64,000 nucleotides of DNA from Acinetobacter piscicola (GTDB taxonomy: Bacteria > Pseudomonadota > Gammaproteobacteria > Pseudomonadales > Moraxellaceae), in the NCBI RefSeq assembly GCF_002233755.1, contig NZ_NIFO01000006.1:62001-126000 (forward strand), in the 5' to 3' direction. The notes below the pieces were generated by a model. It was given only the letters and a program-made list of their open reading frames with translations, did no database searches and had not been told where the DNA came from. The position numbers were made by a program, and so were the translations under genes. How positions within the stretch are numbered: position 1 is the first letter of the stretch; the number at the start of each line of letters is the position of its first letter. Positions 27,891-37,499 of this stretch are shown one piece after another.

Positions 27891-28545
27891 TGAGTTTCAT
27901 TCCATGAACTATAAAAAAATGAGTAATATAAAAATTAAAAACATATGTTTAATGATTTTTAATTTATAAATTACATTGGCTTAAAGTAATAAAAGCACTT
28001 TGCGAAAGGTGTTTTGCGAACTATTGCTGAACTACCTTTTAATAAAATAGATATTTCAAATTTTTGTTTTAAAATTTACTAATCTAGACATTTGGCTTAT
28101 AGAAAAATTGCTTATTGATGGGGAGTCATAACAATGTTTTGTAATATAGACCATAATTGAATTATCGAATTTATTGCAAAGTTTGAGCGAGATACTATTT
28201 AGACTTTGCATTTTAAATCGGGTATGTTTATCTGCAATATTTGTCAAACAAGACAAATACACTGACGGTATTAACGTTTTTAAAATCAATAAGATTACTT
28301 CTTTATTTTCAGTATTCATGTTCCAATCCTTTAGAACTTATTAATGAAGAGACAATTTTGGCTCTTACTTTCAATTTGAGAGTTGCAACAAGTTTCTATG
28401 CAATGCTGCAAAACAATACTTAAGCGTTGAAAGTTTCATATTTCATCCAACGCACATTGATATTTCAGAGTAAAAATTTATAAAAAGTAGTAAAGAGCAA
28501 GGACAGCTTAGGGATGTTGTCCTGCTGCTTTAATACTTAAACTGT
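27891..28545. other. AT-rich gap upstream of the amidohydrolase
   Basis: About 650 bp. A minus-strand frame of 87 codons exists at 28056-28319 but has no upstream ribosome site, biased composition and no recognisable domain, so it is not called. The stretch presumably carries the amidohydrolase promoter; nothing else was recognised. Confidence 0.5.
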
Positions 28546-30447
28546 TTAATTGAGGGGTAATGACGAGGATGTTGCTCCATCGATTCGTACATGACTGGCA
28601 ACTGTAAATTGTCCAAGGATATCTTGTACGGATTGAAGAGCTTGAACATCACTCAGTCGAACCTCAATGATTAAACCTTTTGCACCACCATCAACGGATT
28701 TTACATCGAGTAATGATGTTCCAGCGGCGTGTGTAATCAGTGGTGTAATGACACGCAGTGCAGCATTGGCTCGTAGAGCAGGTTTATAAACTTTGCCGAC
28801 AGCAGTGAGAGGTAGTTCATCTAAAATATGAATTGCGGATGGCCATGCTGGTCGTTCTGGAATATCTCGTTGGGCTACAATCAATAACTCTTCAGCAGTT
28901 ACGGTTTGATTCGGTTTAAGTGTGACGTAACAGACTGGGCGCTCACCTGCATAAGCATCGGGCTGACCGACTGCAGCAGCTGATGCAACAGCTGGATGGG
29001 CTATAAGTACATCTTCAATTTGAACAGGGTCAATATTATGCCCGCCTCGAATAATTAAATCTTTTGCTCGACCAGACAAAAAGAGCCGTCCTGTTTCATC
29101 GAGATATCCCATATCTCCGCTATTTAAGTAGCCATTATTAAAATTCTCTGCACCTTGCGATGAGTCGAGATAACCAGGACTAACAGTTGGGCCACTAACG
29201 ACAAGTAAACCTAATTCACATGGAGGGCATTTATCACCGAAACGACCATCAGTCTGTCTTTGACGAATCGTTAATTGGGTATATGGTAAACGAAGTCCAA
29301 CACTTCCTATTGTCGCCTCTACACCAGCGGGGTCGATAGCAGTTGCACCACCAGATTCGGTCATACCCAAGATTTCGTGAAGTGAAAGACCTGTTTCACT
29401 CATAAATTTCTTTGCCAAAGTTTTGGGTGTAGCGGCAGATCCTGTAATTGCGAGTCGGACTTGAGACAAATCGCCATTAATAGGGTGTTCTAGAATTGCC
29501 GAAATTGCAGTTGGAACAGCTCCAAGTACCGTAACGTTATGATTTTCTATAATTCGCCAGAAGCGTTGAACCATGAGTGGGTTACGAAAACCTGTTGGTG
29601 ACAATATGAGTACTGTTGCACCAGAAAGAAAAAATGCCAAGCTACTTACAATAGTTCCACCGACATGGAACATTGGCATGCCATTCGTCACAATATCATT
29701 GGTACGGATGTCTAATAATGCAGCTGAACCTAGTGCGGCGGTGAGTTGATTAAGATGGGTATGTGCAACAAGTTTTGGTGCTGAGGTTGTACCACCTGTA
29801 TGGAAGTAAGCAATTACACGATTTGAGTGTTCATCCAAAGTAAATTTAAGATGATCTTCGGGTTGAAGTGCAATAGCCTTATGAAAATCAATGGTGCTTT
29901 CCTCAGTATGGCTTTCTGGAGAGGAGATGACAATCAGTGTTAACTTAGGACATCGGGCACGGATAGTTTCGGTTTTTTCCCATATTTGTGGAGCAAGGCT
30001 AGAGCTTGGAACTACAAGTACTTGTGCATTTGATGCAATGAAAAGATCAGCTAGATGATCTGCATTTAAAAGAGGGTTCAGAGGGACTGCATAACCTGAA
30101 GTTTCTGCGGCCCACAATACAACCTGTGCTTCAATTAATGTTGGTAAAATATAAGCGATACCAGCCCCTGCTCCAGCAAGTTCAGCAAACAAGTTTGCAG
30201 TACGATTTATCTGACTTAAGAATTCAGTATAGGATAAGGTACGAGGTTTTTCGCTCTCTTCACCAGTCATGACGATGGCTAGAGCAGTTTTTTCACCGTA
30301 TTGTTGAGCAGCATTTACGAACAGTTGATGAACTGTTTCTGGAATGCGTTCAGCAAGTATTTTTTCACTTTCAAAGCGTTCAATGTCTGAAAGTGTATTT
30401 AGACCACCATGCCAAGAATGAGGAGTATTATCCATATAAGCACTCAT
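28546..30447 (-). CDS. Acyl-CoA synthetase (AMP-forming), FadD-like
   Basis: A 633-residue adenylate-forming ligase. The phosphate-binding motif reads FHTGGTTSAPKLVAHTH (the usual Ser-Gly replaced by Thr-Gly-Gly), followed by LGMTESGG, then GYLNSGDMGYLDETGRLFLSGRAKDLII with the hinge Arg and the conserved GG-x-NI-x-P. The C-terminal Lys (TAVGKVYKP) is present. About 90 residues follow the usual end of such enzymes, with a small ACT-like or CoA-domain-like pattern of unknown role. The gene is noticeably less AT-rich than its surroundings. With the FadL-like channel nearby it may act in uptake and activation of a hydrophobic carboxylic acid. Confidence 0.87.
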   Translation of the reverse strand: MSAYMDNTPHSWHGGLNTLSDIERFESEKILAERIPETVHQLFVNAAQQYGEKTALAIVMTGEESEKPRTLSYTEFLSQINRTANLFAELAGAGAGIAYILPTLIEAQVVLWAAETSGYAVPLNPLLNADHLADLFIASNAQVLVVPSSSLAPQIWEKTETIRARCPKLTLIVISSPESHTEESTIDFHKAIALQPEDHLKFTLDEHSNRVIAYFHTGGTTSAPKLVAHTHLNQLTAALGSAALLDIRTNDIVTNGMPMFHVGGTIVSSLAFFLSGATVLILSPTGFRNPLMVQRFWRIIENHNVTVLGAVPTAISAILEHPINGDLSQVRLAITGSAATPKTLAKKFMSETGLSLHEILGMTESGGATAIDPAGVEATIGSVGLRLPYTQLTIRQRQTDGRFGDKCPPCELGLLVVSGPTVSPGYLDSSQGAENFNNGYLNSGDMGYLDETGRLFLSGRAKDLIIRGGHNIDPVQIEDVLIAHPAVASAAAVGQPDAYAGERPVCYVTLKPNQTVTAEELLIVAQRDIPERPAWPSAIHILDELPLTAVGKVYKPALRANAALRVITPLITHAAGTSLLDVKSVDGGAKGLIIEVRLSDVQALQSVQDILGQFTVASHVRIDGATSSSLPLN

Positions 30448-30686
30448 TTCCTTTGTATTTCATTGTGATGGAAATTTATACATTCTTGGTAATGCTGGCT
30501 TGTATTAAACAGCTGTTTTGCAGGATGAATGTGATATTCAACTTACAAAACAGAATCGATAGGGCTAATTTAACGATTTTTTTATTCAGTTTTGAAACTC
30601 ATTTATTTTTAATTTTTATGTGCTAGGCGTTGTCACAAAATTTTGTAGACAGATGTCCTAATTGCAATAATAAAGAAAGCTGATAT

Positions 30687-31499
30687 TTAGTCTAGCATGG
30701 ACTGAATACCTGAAATACGAATGAATTTAGGGCATTTTAGAATTGATGGCGAATAACCAAACAATGTCAAAAATGTTCGACTCATTTGTGCATGATCATA
30801 AAATCCAACACGATGTGCGACGGTCGCAATTTTTTCACCACTTTGAAGTGCTAGAAGTGCACGTCGATAACGTCGCCATAGTACATACGATCTAAGAGGC
30901 ATTCCAATGTCATCAGTGAATAAATGAGACAATCGATCTTTTGAAAGATGTAACATTTTGGCAAGAGAATTCAGTTCAGGAGGTTGATTTCTTTCAAGTA
31001 AAGGTAAAAGTAGATCAATTCGTTCATCTCGTAGGTGTTTGGCATTTGTACGTGGTAAAAGGGTGAGTGCCAATTCGTCAGATAGTTCTTCAATACCTTT
31101 ATAATCAGCTAGCTCAAAACGAGATTGGAGTTCATCTGAAAGCTCAGAGAATCGATCAAATTGGAGTGGCATGAAATCTTGATGAGCAACCAATCTCGAA
31201 AGTGGCAGAAAATGACGATTGCCTGGTTCAAAATTTAGACTAAAAAACATACTATTGGTGGTCCGTAAACGGCGTACAACCTCTGGTGCAACTAAAGCTG
31301 CTTTTCCTTCAAACAACAGTTTTCCTTGTGAATCTGAAAATGCAATTTTTTCATCTGTAGTCGACCAAATCAGAACAGTAGCAGGTCTGCGCGTCGGACC
31401 TGTTTCAACAGCCTGAGCGTTAATTATGACCATATGTTCACTTAGATGTGCGCGTATAGGAGTTCGTTCAATTGAGTTTTGCATATTTTCCCTGTTCAA
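30687..31499 (-). CDS. AraC-family transcriptional regulator
   Basis: A 270-residue regulator. The C-terminal third carries the paired helix-turn-helix: LNSLAKMLHLSKDRLSHLF (first HTH), RSYVLWRRYRRALLALQSG (linker helix), then IATVAHRVGFYDHAQMSRTFLTLFGYSPS (second HTH). The N-terminal 150 residues are a sensor domain without a recognised ligand motif. It lies upstream of the acyl-CoA synthetase on the same strand with a 240-bp gap, so it may control that gene, the amidohydrolase or the FadL-like gene. Confidence 0.9.
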   Translation of the reverse strand: MNRENMQNSIERTPIRAHLSEHMVIINAQAVETGPTRRPATVLIWSTTDEKIAFSDSQGKLLFEGKAALVAPEVVRRLRTTNSMFFSLNFEPGNRHFLPLSRLVAHQDFMPLQFDRFSELSDELQSRFELADYKGIEELSDELALTLLPRTNAKHLRDERIDLLLPLLERNQPPELNSLAKMLHLSKDRLSHLFTDDIGMPLRSYVLWRRYRRALLALQSGEKIATVAHRVGFYDHAQMSRTFLTLFGYSPSILKCPKFIRISGIQSMLD

Positions 31500-32824
31500 T
31501 ATTTGCTTCCTGCAATGTTGGGAGAGAATAGGTTGAATATTTCTACATTGAAATTAGACTTAACGTTAATAAGACAAGTCAAAACATCTATGTTGATTTT
31601 CCTATTCGTAAATTTATAAAAGCAAATTATTTTGAGTTTCGAGAAGAGTGATACCTATATTATATAAATAATATAAAGGTTATCTTATTCATCATAACTT
31701 TATTTAATTTTGGTCGCTAATATAATTTGAAAAATTTTAGTTGTATTCTAAATTTGGTGAAATAGCAAAATATTCCAAATCTATCATGGGTAAATCAGAA
31801 GTCGATCTTAAAACAGGCCATTGAATTTGGCTTAATAATGAAATTATTATTTAAAATCTATGGTTTGTAAAGAATGAAAATGGTTAATTAGGGAAGCTTA
31901 TGCTTTAATAATGCTGATACTTGGTTTAACTCACGGGCAGATTTTTTGTAAGTGAATAATACTAAATTTAAAAAGACTAGAATGGATATTTTGGATAATA
32001 AACTTCTTGTAAAAGAGAAAATTTGAACAACTATAAGCTATGATTTTGATAAGTTCATAAAGTCAAAAGACGTTAAAGCAATCACTTGTGCAAAAGGTTT
32101 AATATATTTAAAAACATTATTATTCAATTATTTATATTTTGAAAAGGAAGCTGAGGCAACTTGTTTATACTCCTAATTTTGTATTTTTTGAAATTTATCA
32201 TGCAAAACAGCTGTTTGATACAAGCCAATATGATCGAGGATGTATAAATTTCTATTTGAAGGAAATGGATCCATTCATTAAAGCATAAATGGAAAGTATT
32301 CCTTATTGCTGGTTCAGCTTAATAGTAAGAAAACCATCAGAACATAATATTTATAAAAAGTTTACTCAATGATTGAGTGAGCTATATAGGTCATATGTTT
32401 AAAGTGTTCATAATTAGGGATAGTTATGAAATTTTAGCAACATTTATTTTATCGAAAAACATCGATATAAAATTGAGATGTGCTAGGTAGGAATTAAAGT
32501 AATCATTAATTTTAAATTATGCATAAATTTAATGAAATGCTTTCGAAATTGAAAAGGAGTTTTAGTGGTGAATTATATAAATACAAAATGTTGTTTCGTA
32601 TAGATTTTCCATATTGCTATTCTAAATTATTCAATTTATTTACGTATTAAATAAATATTTAAAGCTAATTTCTTTTTTAAAGAGGTTGGATTAAATACGC
32701 CTTAATGAAAATTAAGGATCATTCATCAGGGTTAAATAAACAATTATTTAATTAAAGAAGGTAAATGCTTGTCAGAGGAAATGATAGGCAGTTACTGATT
32801 TAAATTTTAACTAAAGGATTAGAC
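31500..32824. other. 1.3-kb gene-free, very AT-rich stretch
   Basis: No intact gene is present between the regulator and the FadL-like gene. Around 32112-32402 on the + strand a decayed reading frame can be followed through two internal stops (see the separate entry). The rest shows only short frames and AT-rich DNA. The last 100 bp include AAAGGAT just before the FadL-like start. Confidence 0.55.
32112..32402 (+). pseudogene. Possible decayed gene fragment
   Basis: One + frame runs about 95 codons with two internal stops (after residues reading MDPFIKA and IYKKFTQ) and no start. The composition between stops is protein-like: VYTPNFVFFEIYHAKQLF, then YDRGCINFYLKEMDPF, then MESIPYCWFSLIVRKPSEH. 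The pattern faintly recalls a ligand-binding regulatory domain, but no family could be named. It is read as a possible remnant only. Confidence 0.3.
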
Positions 32825-33997
32825 ATGAAGTTGAATCAAAAGCATCTCATGGTTGTTATGTTATCGATATTTGCAGGTGATACTTACGCCGCAGGCCTTG
32901 AGCGTTCTTCACAGCAAATTGATGCTTTATTTGAATCAGGCACTTATGCTGAAATTAGTTATACTCATCTTGGACCAGATGTTTCTGGTAAAGATATCAG
33001 TGGTAATCATGTTTCAGATATGGCAGAAGATTTTCAAACAGTCGGTTATGCAGTAAAAACTGACTTGAGTCCAAGTCTACGTTTGGCGTTAATCTTTGAT
33101 GAGCCTTATGGTGCAAAAGTAAAATTTAAAGGTGAGAATAATTTTGTTGCAACCAATTTATCTGCATCAGATGCTGCAACGCGTGTTGAAGTTAAATCGA
33201 AAAACATTACGACTTTATTGAGCTATAACCTCAATAAAAACTTCATGATTTATGGTGGTCCTACATTACAAGAGATTTCGGCTGAAACACATTTACGTGG
33301 TAAAACTTATGGCTTAAATAGTGGTTATAACATGACTTTTGAAGATCTTGCAGTAGGTTGGGTTGCAGGGATGAGTTATGCCAAGCCAGAAAAGGGGATT
33401 TTAGCCTCACTAACTTACCGTTCTGAAGTTGAACATGAATCAACAGTAAATGAAGATGTTCCTCTGGCAGATATCATATTCGCTGGTAATTATTCACATC
33501 AGAATAAAGGTAACATTACGACACCTGAATCTGTGAACTTAAATATGCAAACAGGTTTAAATCAGACGACCTCATTGTATGCAAAAGTTCGTTGGGTGCC
33601 ATGGAGTGATTTCGCCTACTATCCATCTGTGTTAAAAGCTGCAACACAGGCTGCTATTGGACGTGGCTTACCTTTGGTGGATTATCATGACGACCAAACT
33701 GCTGTCGAAATTGGTGTTGGTAAGCGTTTAAATCCAAACCTTGCAATTTCAGTCTCTGGTTCGTGGGATTCAGGCTCTGGTGAGCCAGCATCAACGTTAG
33801 GTCCTGTTCAAGGCTACTGGGGGGCGGGTTTAGCGGCAAAGTATAATATTAATAAAAATGTCGCATTCAGTTTGGGCGGTCGCTATATGTGGTTTGGTGA
33901 CGCTAAAGGTGAAGTATCAGGCGGTCGTATCGTGGGAGATTTCCAAGACAATACAGGCTATGCCATAGGTATGAAACTCTCTTATAAGTCTAAATAA
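32825..33997 (+). CDS. FadL/OmpP1/TodX-type outer-membrane transport protein
   Basis: A 390-residue outer-membrane beta-barrel. A signal peptide ends in DTYAAG, and the mature N-terminus AGLERSSQQIDALF is the FadL-type hatch that plugs the barrel. The body shows alternating strands, and the C-terminus ends GMKLSYKSK rather than in an aromatic residue. Proteins of this family import long-chain fatty acids, aromatic hydrocarbons or other hydrophobic compounds. AAAGGAT lies 7 bp upstream of the ATG. Its neighbours include an AMP-forming acyl-CoA synthetase and an AraC regulator, compatible with uptake of a hydrophobic acid. Confidence 0.88.
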   Translation: MKLNQKHLMVVMLSIFAGDTYAAGLERSSQQIDALFESGTYAEISYTHLGPDVSGKDISGNHVSDMAEDFQTVGYAVKTDLSPSLRLALIFDEPYGAKVKFKGENNFVATNLSASDAATRVEVKSKNITTLLSYNLNKNFMIYGGPTLQEISAETHLRGKTYGLNSGYNMTFEDLAVGWVAGMSYAKPEKGILASLTYRSEVEHESTVNEDVPLADIIFAGNYSHQNKGNITTPESVNLNMQTGLNQTTSLYAKVRWVPWSDFAYYPSVLKAATQAAIGRGLPLVDYHDDQTAVEIGVGKRLNPNLAISVSGSWDSGSGEPASTLGPVQGYWGAGLAAKYNINKNVAFSLGGRYMWFGDAKGEVSGGRIVGDFQDNTGYAIGMKLSYKSK

Positions 33998-34026
33998 TTC
34001 ATTTTATTTTACAAGATTGATATTTT

Positions 34027-34060
34027 CCTTCTTCCTGAAATGATGGAAGAAGGGCTTTTT
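34027..34060 (+). terminator. Intrinsic terminator of the FadL-like gene
   Basis: CCTTCTTCC (34027-34035) pairs with GGAAGAAGG (34045-34053) around a 9-base loop, followed by GC and five T. It lies 30 bp after the stop. Its 3' half is then repeated in tandem. Confidence 0.85.
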
Positions 34061-34086
34061 AATAGAAGGGCTTTTTAATAGAAGGG
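34048..34086 (+). repeat. 16-bp tandem repeat derived from the terminator tail
   Basis: The unit agaagggctttttaat occurs at 34048-34063 and 34064-34079, followed by a partial third copy to 34086. It duplicates the 3' half of the terminator stem and its T-run, and looks like replication slippage. Confidence 0.85.
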
Positions 34087-34242
34087 TGAGTTTTTCATAG
34101 ATAGGTTAACAGTGTATTTAAGGATAGCGTAAGTGTAGTGAGGGTACGTTATTTTTTCTGTGTTTTTCAAAAATAATTATGATCAAGCTGAGAATGAGGT
34201 AAAGGTTTTCAGTAATTTTTAGAAAATAACAAAAAGCGTATA

Positions 34243-34633
34243 GTGGAACTTGTGATGAATGAAAGATTATGTTTACCACGATTAGGAACTCGCAAATTAT
34301 ATTTTTTACTTAAGTCACGCTTTCAAGCTTTAAAAATTAAGTTAGGGTGGAATAGTTTGTTCAATGTATTACGTAGTGCAAATATGTTGATCAGACCTAG
34401 ACGCCCTTATCATAAGACAACGAATAGCCATCATCGTTTTAGAAAGCATCCAATATTACTTGCTCAAAGGAATATTAAAACAAGAATTTCTATTGAAAAA
34501 ACCACGTGATCTAGAACAAGCCCGATTGATGATTGTGGAGTCAATTGAAGCGTATAATACTATGAGGCCACATTTATCTTTACAATATAAAACGCCTGAT
34601 GTCGTACATCAGGCGTCTATAAATCGACTTTAG
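34243..34633 (+). pseudogene. IS3-family transposase (orfB) remnant with an internal deletion
   Basis: The N-terminal piece has the IS3 orfB pattern LPRLGTRKLYFLL and RPRRPYHKTTNSHHRFRKHP. After about 34465 the matching frame changes and the sequence picks up at GILKQEFLLKKPRDLEQAR, ending with YNTMRPHLSLQYKTPDVVHQ, the C-terminus of IS3-type transposases. The central DDE catalytic domain is missing, so the gene is inactive. A probable right end of the element lies at 34661-34686, just before the icd stop on the other strand; no matching left end was found. Confidence 0.85.
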
Positions 34634-34660
34634 AAATAGGAAGCAATTCATTGCTTAAAA

Positions 34661-34686
34661 CTGTCAACCTATTTCAAAGCGAGACA
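34661..34686. mobile_element. Probable right terminal inverted repeat of the IS3 remnant
   Basis: A stretch containing gtcaacctatttc and ending gcgagaca lies 28 bp after the transposase remnant, in the position and style of IS3-family ends, which finish in ...CA. No complementary left end is present within 600 bp upstream, consistent with deletion of the left side. Confidence 0.5.
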
Positions 34687-34717
34687 CACCACTGATTCAA
34701 TCAGCGTTGTATTTAAC

Positions 34718-36952
34718 TTATTGAGCTGCTGCAAGTGTTGCATTTAATGTTGCGCTTGGACGCATTACCGCTTCAACTTTAGCTGTATCAACTGCGTAGT
34801 AACCACCAATATCCGCTGGCTTACCTTGAGCAGCTGCAAGTTCTGCAATGATTTTGTCTTCATTTTCAGCCAATGCTTTTGCAAGAGGTGCAAACTTAGC
34901 TTTCAATTCAGCATCATCATTTTGAGCAGCAAGTGCTTCAGCCCAGAATTTTGCAAGGTAGAAATGGCTACCACGGTTATCTAATTCACCAGTACGACGT
35001 GATGGTGATTTGTCATTATCCAGTAATTGACCAGTCGCTTGATCCAATGTCGTAGCCAATAACTTAGCACGTACATTGTCTTCTTTAATACCTAACTCTT
35101 CTAAAGAAACAGCCAATGCTAAGAATTCACCTAGAGAATCCCAACGCAAGTGGTTTTCTTCAACAAGCTGTTGTACGTGTTTCGGTGCTGAACCACCTGC
35201 ACCTGTTTCATACATACCACCGCCCGCCATTAACGGAACGATAGATAACATTTTTGCAGAAGTACCCAGTTCCATAATAGGGAATAGGTCGGTCAAGTAG
35301 TCACGTAAGATATTACCAGTCACTGAAATTGTATCTAGACCACGCGCTACACGTTCAAGTGTATAACGCATTGCACGTACTTGAGACATGATTTGAATAT
35401 CAAGACCCGTTGTATCATGCTCTTTCAAGTATTTTTCAACTTTCTTGATCAATTCATTTTCATGTGGACGGTATGGGTCTAACCAGAAGATTGCTGGCAT
35501 ACCTGAGTTGCGCGCGCGCGTTACTGCAAGTTTTACCCAGTCACGGATAGGTGCATCTTTCACCTGACACATACGCCAGATATCGCCTTCTTCCACATTT
35601 TGTGACATTAACACTTCGCCCGTGTCAAGATCAGTGATATTGGCAACACCAGCTTCAGTAATTTCGAAAGTTTTGTCGTGTGAACCGTATTCTTCAGCTT
35701 TCTGCGCCATCAAACCAACGTTCGGCACAGTACCCATTGTACGTGGGTCGAAGTTACCATTCCATTTACAGAAATTGATCATTTCTTGGTAAATACGTGC
35801 GAAAGTTGATTCAGGCATTACAGCTTTACAATCGTACTGCTTACCATCCGCACCCCACATTTTACCACCACCACGAATCATTGCAGGCATAGAGGCATCT
35901 ACAATAATGTCGTTAGGTGAATGGAAGTTGGTGATGCCTTTCGCTGAATCTACCATTGCGAGAGCAGGGCGGTGTTCTTGGCATGCATGAAGATCTTCGA
36001 TGATCTCTTCACGTAATGATGTAGGTAGTGTTCCGATTTTCTCGTATAAACCAGCCATACCGTTATTGACATTGATACCTAATTCGTCAAATAACTTACC
36101 GTGTTTCTCGAATGCATCTTTGTAGTAAATTTTAACACAGTGACCAAATACGATTGGGTGTGAAACCTTCATCATCGTTGCTTTTACGTGTAATGAGAAC
36201 AAGATTCCTGCATCACGGCAATCATCAAGCTCTTTTTCATAGAAATCACAAAGTGCTTTTTTGCTCATGAACATTGAATCGATGACTTCGCCATCTAACA
36301 ATGCAACTTTTGGTTTTAATACAATGCTCTCACCACGTTTTGTGATGAGTTCCATTTTTACATTGCGTGCACCATCAAGTGTCATGGACTTTTCGCCGTG
36401 ATAGAAATCACCTTCTTCCATGTGCGAAACGTGAGTTTGTGACCACTGTTTCCATTCACTCATTGAATGCGGATGTTTCTTCGCATAGTTTTTTACTGCA
36501 GCAGGTGCACGACGGTCAGAATTACCTTCACGCAAAACAGGATTTACTGCCGAGCCTAAGCATTTACCATAACGTGCTTTGAGTTCTTTCTCTTCATCAG
36601 TCGTTGGATTTTCCGGATAATCAGGAATAGCATAACCGTTTGATTGAAGCTCTTTGATACACGCTGTTAACTGCGCAACTGAAGCACTAATATTTGGCAG
36701 TTTGATAATGTTTGTATCTGGATCTTGAGTAAGACGACCGAGTTCAGCTAGGTTATTCGGTACTTTTTGCTCGTCAGTTAAAAATTCTGTGAATTCTGAG
36801 AGTACACGTGCGGCCACTGAGATGTCAGTTTTGACGATCTCGACGCCTGCCGGCTTAGTAAAAGTCTCAATGATCGGCAGCAGCGAATAAGTCGCCAACA
36901 ATGGCGCCTCGTCGGTCAGTGTGTAAATGATTGTTGACTTTCCACCAGCCAT
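34718..36952 (-). CDS. icd: Isocitrate dehydrogenase, NADP-dependent, monomeric type
   Basis: A protein of about 744 residues of the single-chain IDH family (much larger than the dimeric enzyme), converting isocitrate to 2-oxoglutarate in the TCA cycle. [24 protein letters not shown] is the family N-terminus; [22 protein letters not shown] and [18 protein letters not shown] are further signatures. The frame is open to 37006, but ATG 36952 is preferred: AAGGGG lies 6 bp upstream and the protein then starts at the family's usual residue (MAGGKSTII). It stands alone, about 30 bp from the IS remnant end. Confidence 0.96.
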   Translation of the reverse strand: MAGGKSTIIYTLTDEAPLLATYSLLPIIETFTKPAGVEIVKTDISVAARVLSEFTEFLTDEQKVPNNLAELGRLTQDPDTNIIKLPNISASVAQLTACIKELQSNGYAIPDYPENPTTDEEKELKARYGKCLGSAVNPVLREGNSDRRAPAAVKNYAKKHPHSMSEWKQWSQTHVSHMEEGDFYHGEKSMTLDGARNVKMELITKRGESIVLKPKVALLDGEVIDSMFMSKKALCDFYEKELDDCRDAGILFSLHVKATMMKVSHPIVFGHCVKIYYKDAFEKHGKLFDELGINVNNGMAGLYEKIGTLPTSLREEIIEDLHACQEHRPALAMVDSAKGITNFHSPNDIIVDASMPAMIRGGGKMWGADGKQYDCKAVMPESTFARIYQEMINFCKWNGNFDPRTMGTVPNVGLMAQKAEEYGSHDKTFEITEAGVANITDLDTGEVLMSQNVEEGDIWRMCQVKDAPIRDWVKLAVTRARNSGMPAIFWLDPYRPHENELIKKVEKYLKEHDTTGLDIQIMSQVRAMRYTLERVARGLDTISVTGNILRDYLTDLFPIMELGTSAKMLSIVPLMAGGGMYETGAGGSAPKHVQQLVEENHLRWDSLGEFLALAVSLEELGIKEDNVRAKLLATTLDQATGQLLDNDKSPSRRTGELDNRGSHFYLAKFWAEALAAQNDDAELKAKFAPLAKALAENEDKIIAELAAAQGKPADIGGYYAVDTAKVEAVMRPSATLNATLAAAQ

Positions 36953-37499
36953 ATATAGCCCCTTACATTGAATAGAGTTTTGAGGAGTGAGGTTTGAATC
37001 GCTCATCCTGTGAACCGATTTGCTAAATTAAAACCTTAAGAGTATCGACCTTCATTGCATCTCAGTCAACGTGAGTTCTGTGATAACGACATTTCGCTAT
37101 GAAATACCACTACAGCTATGTTGTTTATTGGTTTAGTTATTTTGTGTGATGTCATTTCTACCTAATCTAATCGGGGTAGATTTTAAATTTTAGATTTTTA
37201 GAACAGATTCAATAAAAATAAAATGATGTTAGCTTTGGGTTTTTACTGAATAAATCAATCAGCAATCACACAATAATTTAAATTGATACAAAAAAGGATG
37301 AATTTTATCGAAATTTAAATAGATTTAGTTTTATTTGAAAATATAACTGTTATATTATTTTATGTGAATATTTGTAAATATTATGTTTTGTAGATAGATT
37401 AAATTTCTTTAATTTTTGAAGGATTAAATACACGACATTATACCTTAAGGTTGTTTTACATAAGCTGCTTCATTAACTGAAAGGCAAGATGAGGTGAAT
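36953..37499. other. Divergent intergenic region between icd and the histidine kinase gene
   Basis: About 550 bp of AT-rich DNA that must hold promoters for both divergent genes. No operator palindrome or small gene could be named with confidence. Confidence 0.45.

Noticed and set aside
28056..28319. Minus-strand frame of 87 codons in the gap upstream of the amidohydrolase
   Set aside because: No ribosome site, no recognisable domain, AT-rich composition typical of chance frames.
30393..30626. Plus-strand frame overlapping the start of the acyl-CoA synthetase
   Set aside because: It overlaps the 5' end of a well-supported gene and has no ribosome site or domain.
34592..34616. Strong hairpin as a terminator
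   Set aside because: It lies inside the transposase C-terminal coding piece and has no T-run; more likely coding coincidence.
25477..34717. Direct repeat of the tRNA-Leu 3' end as an attachment site
   Set aside because: I looked for the CCTCGGGACCA-type end in the accessory block and found no copy, so site-specific integration is not claimed.
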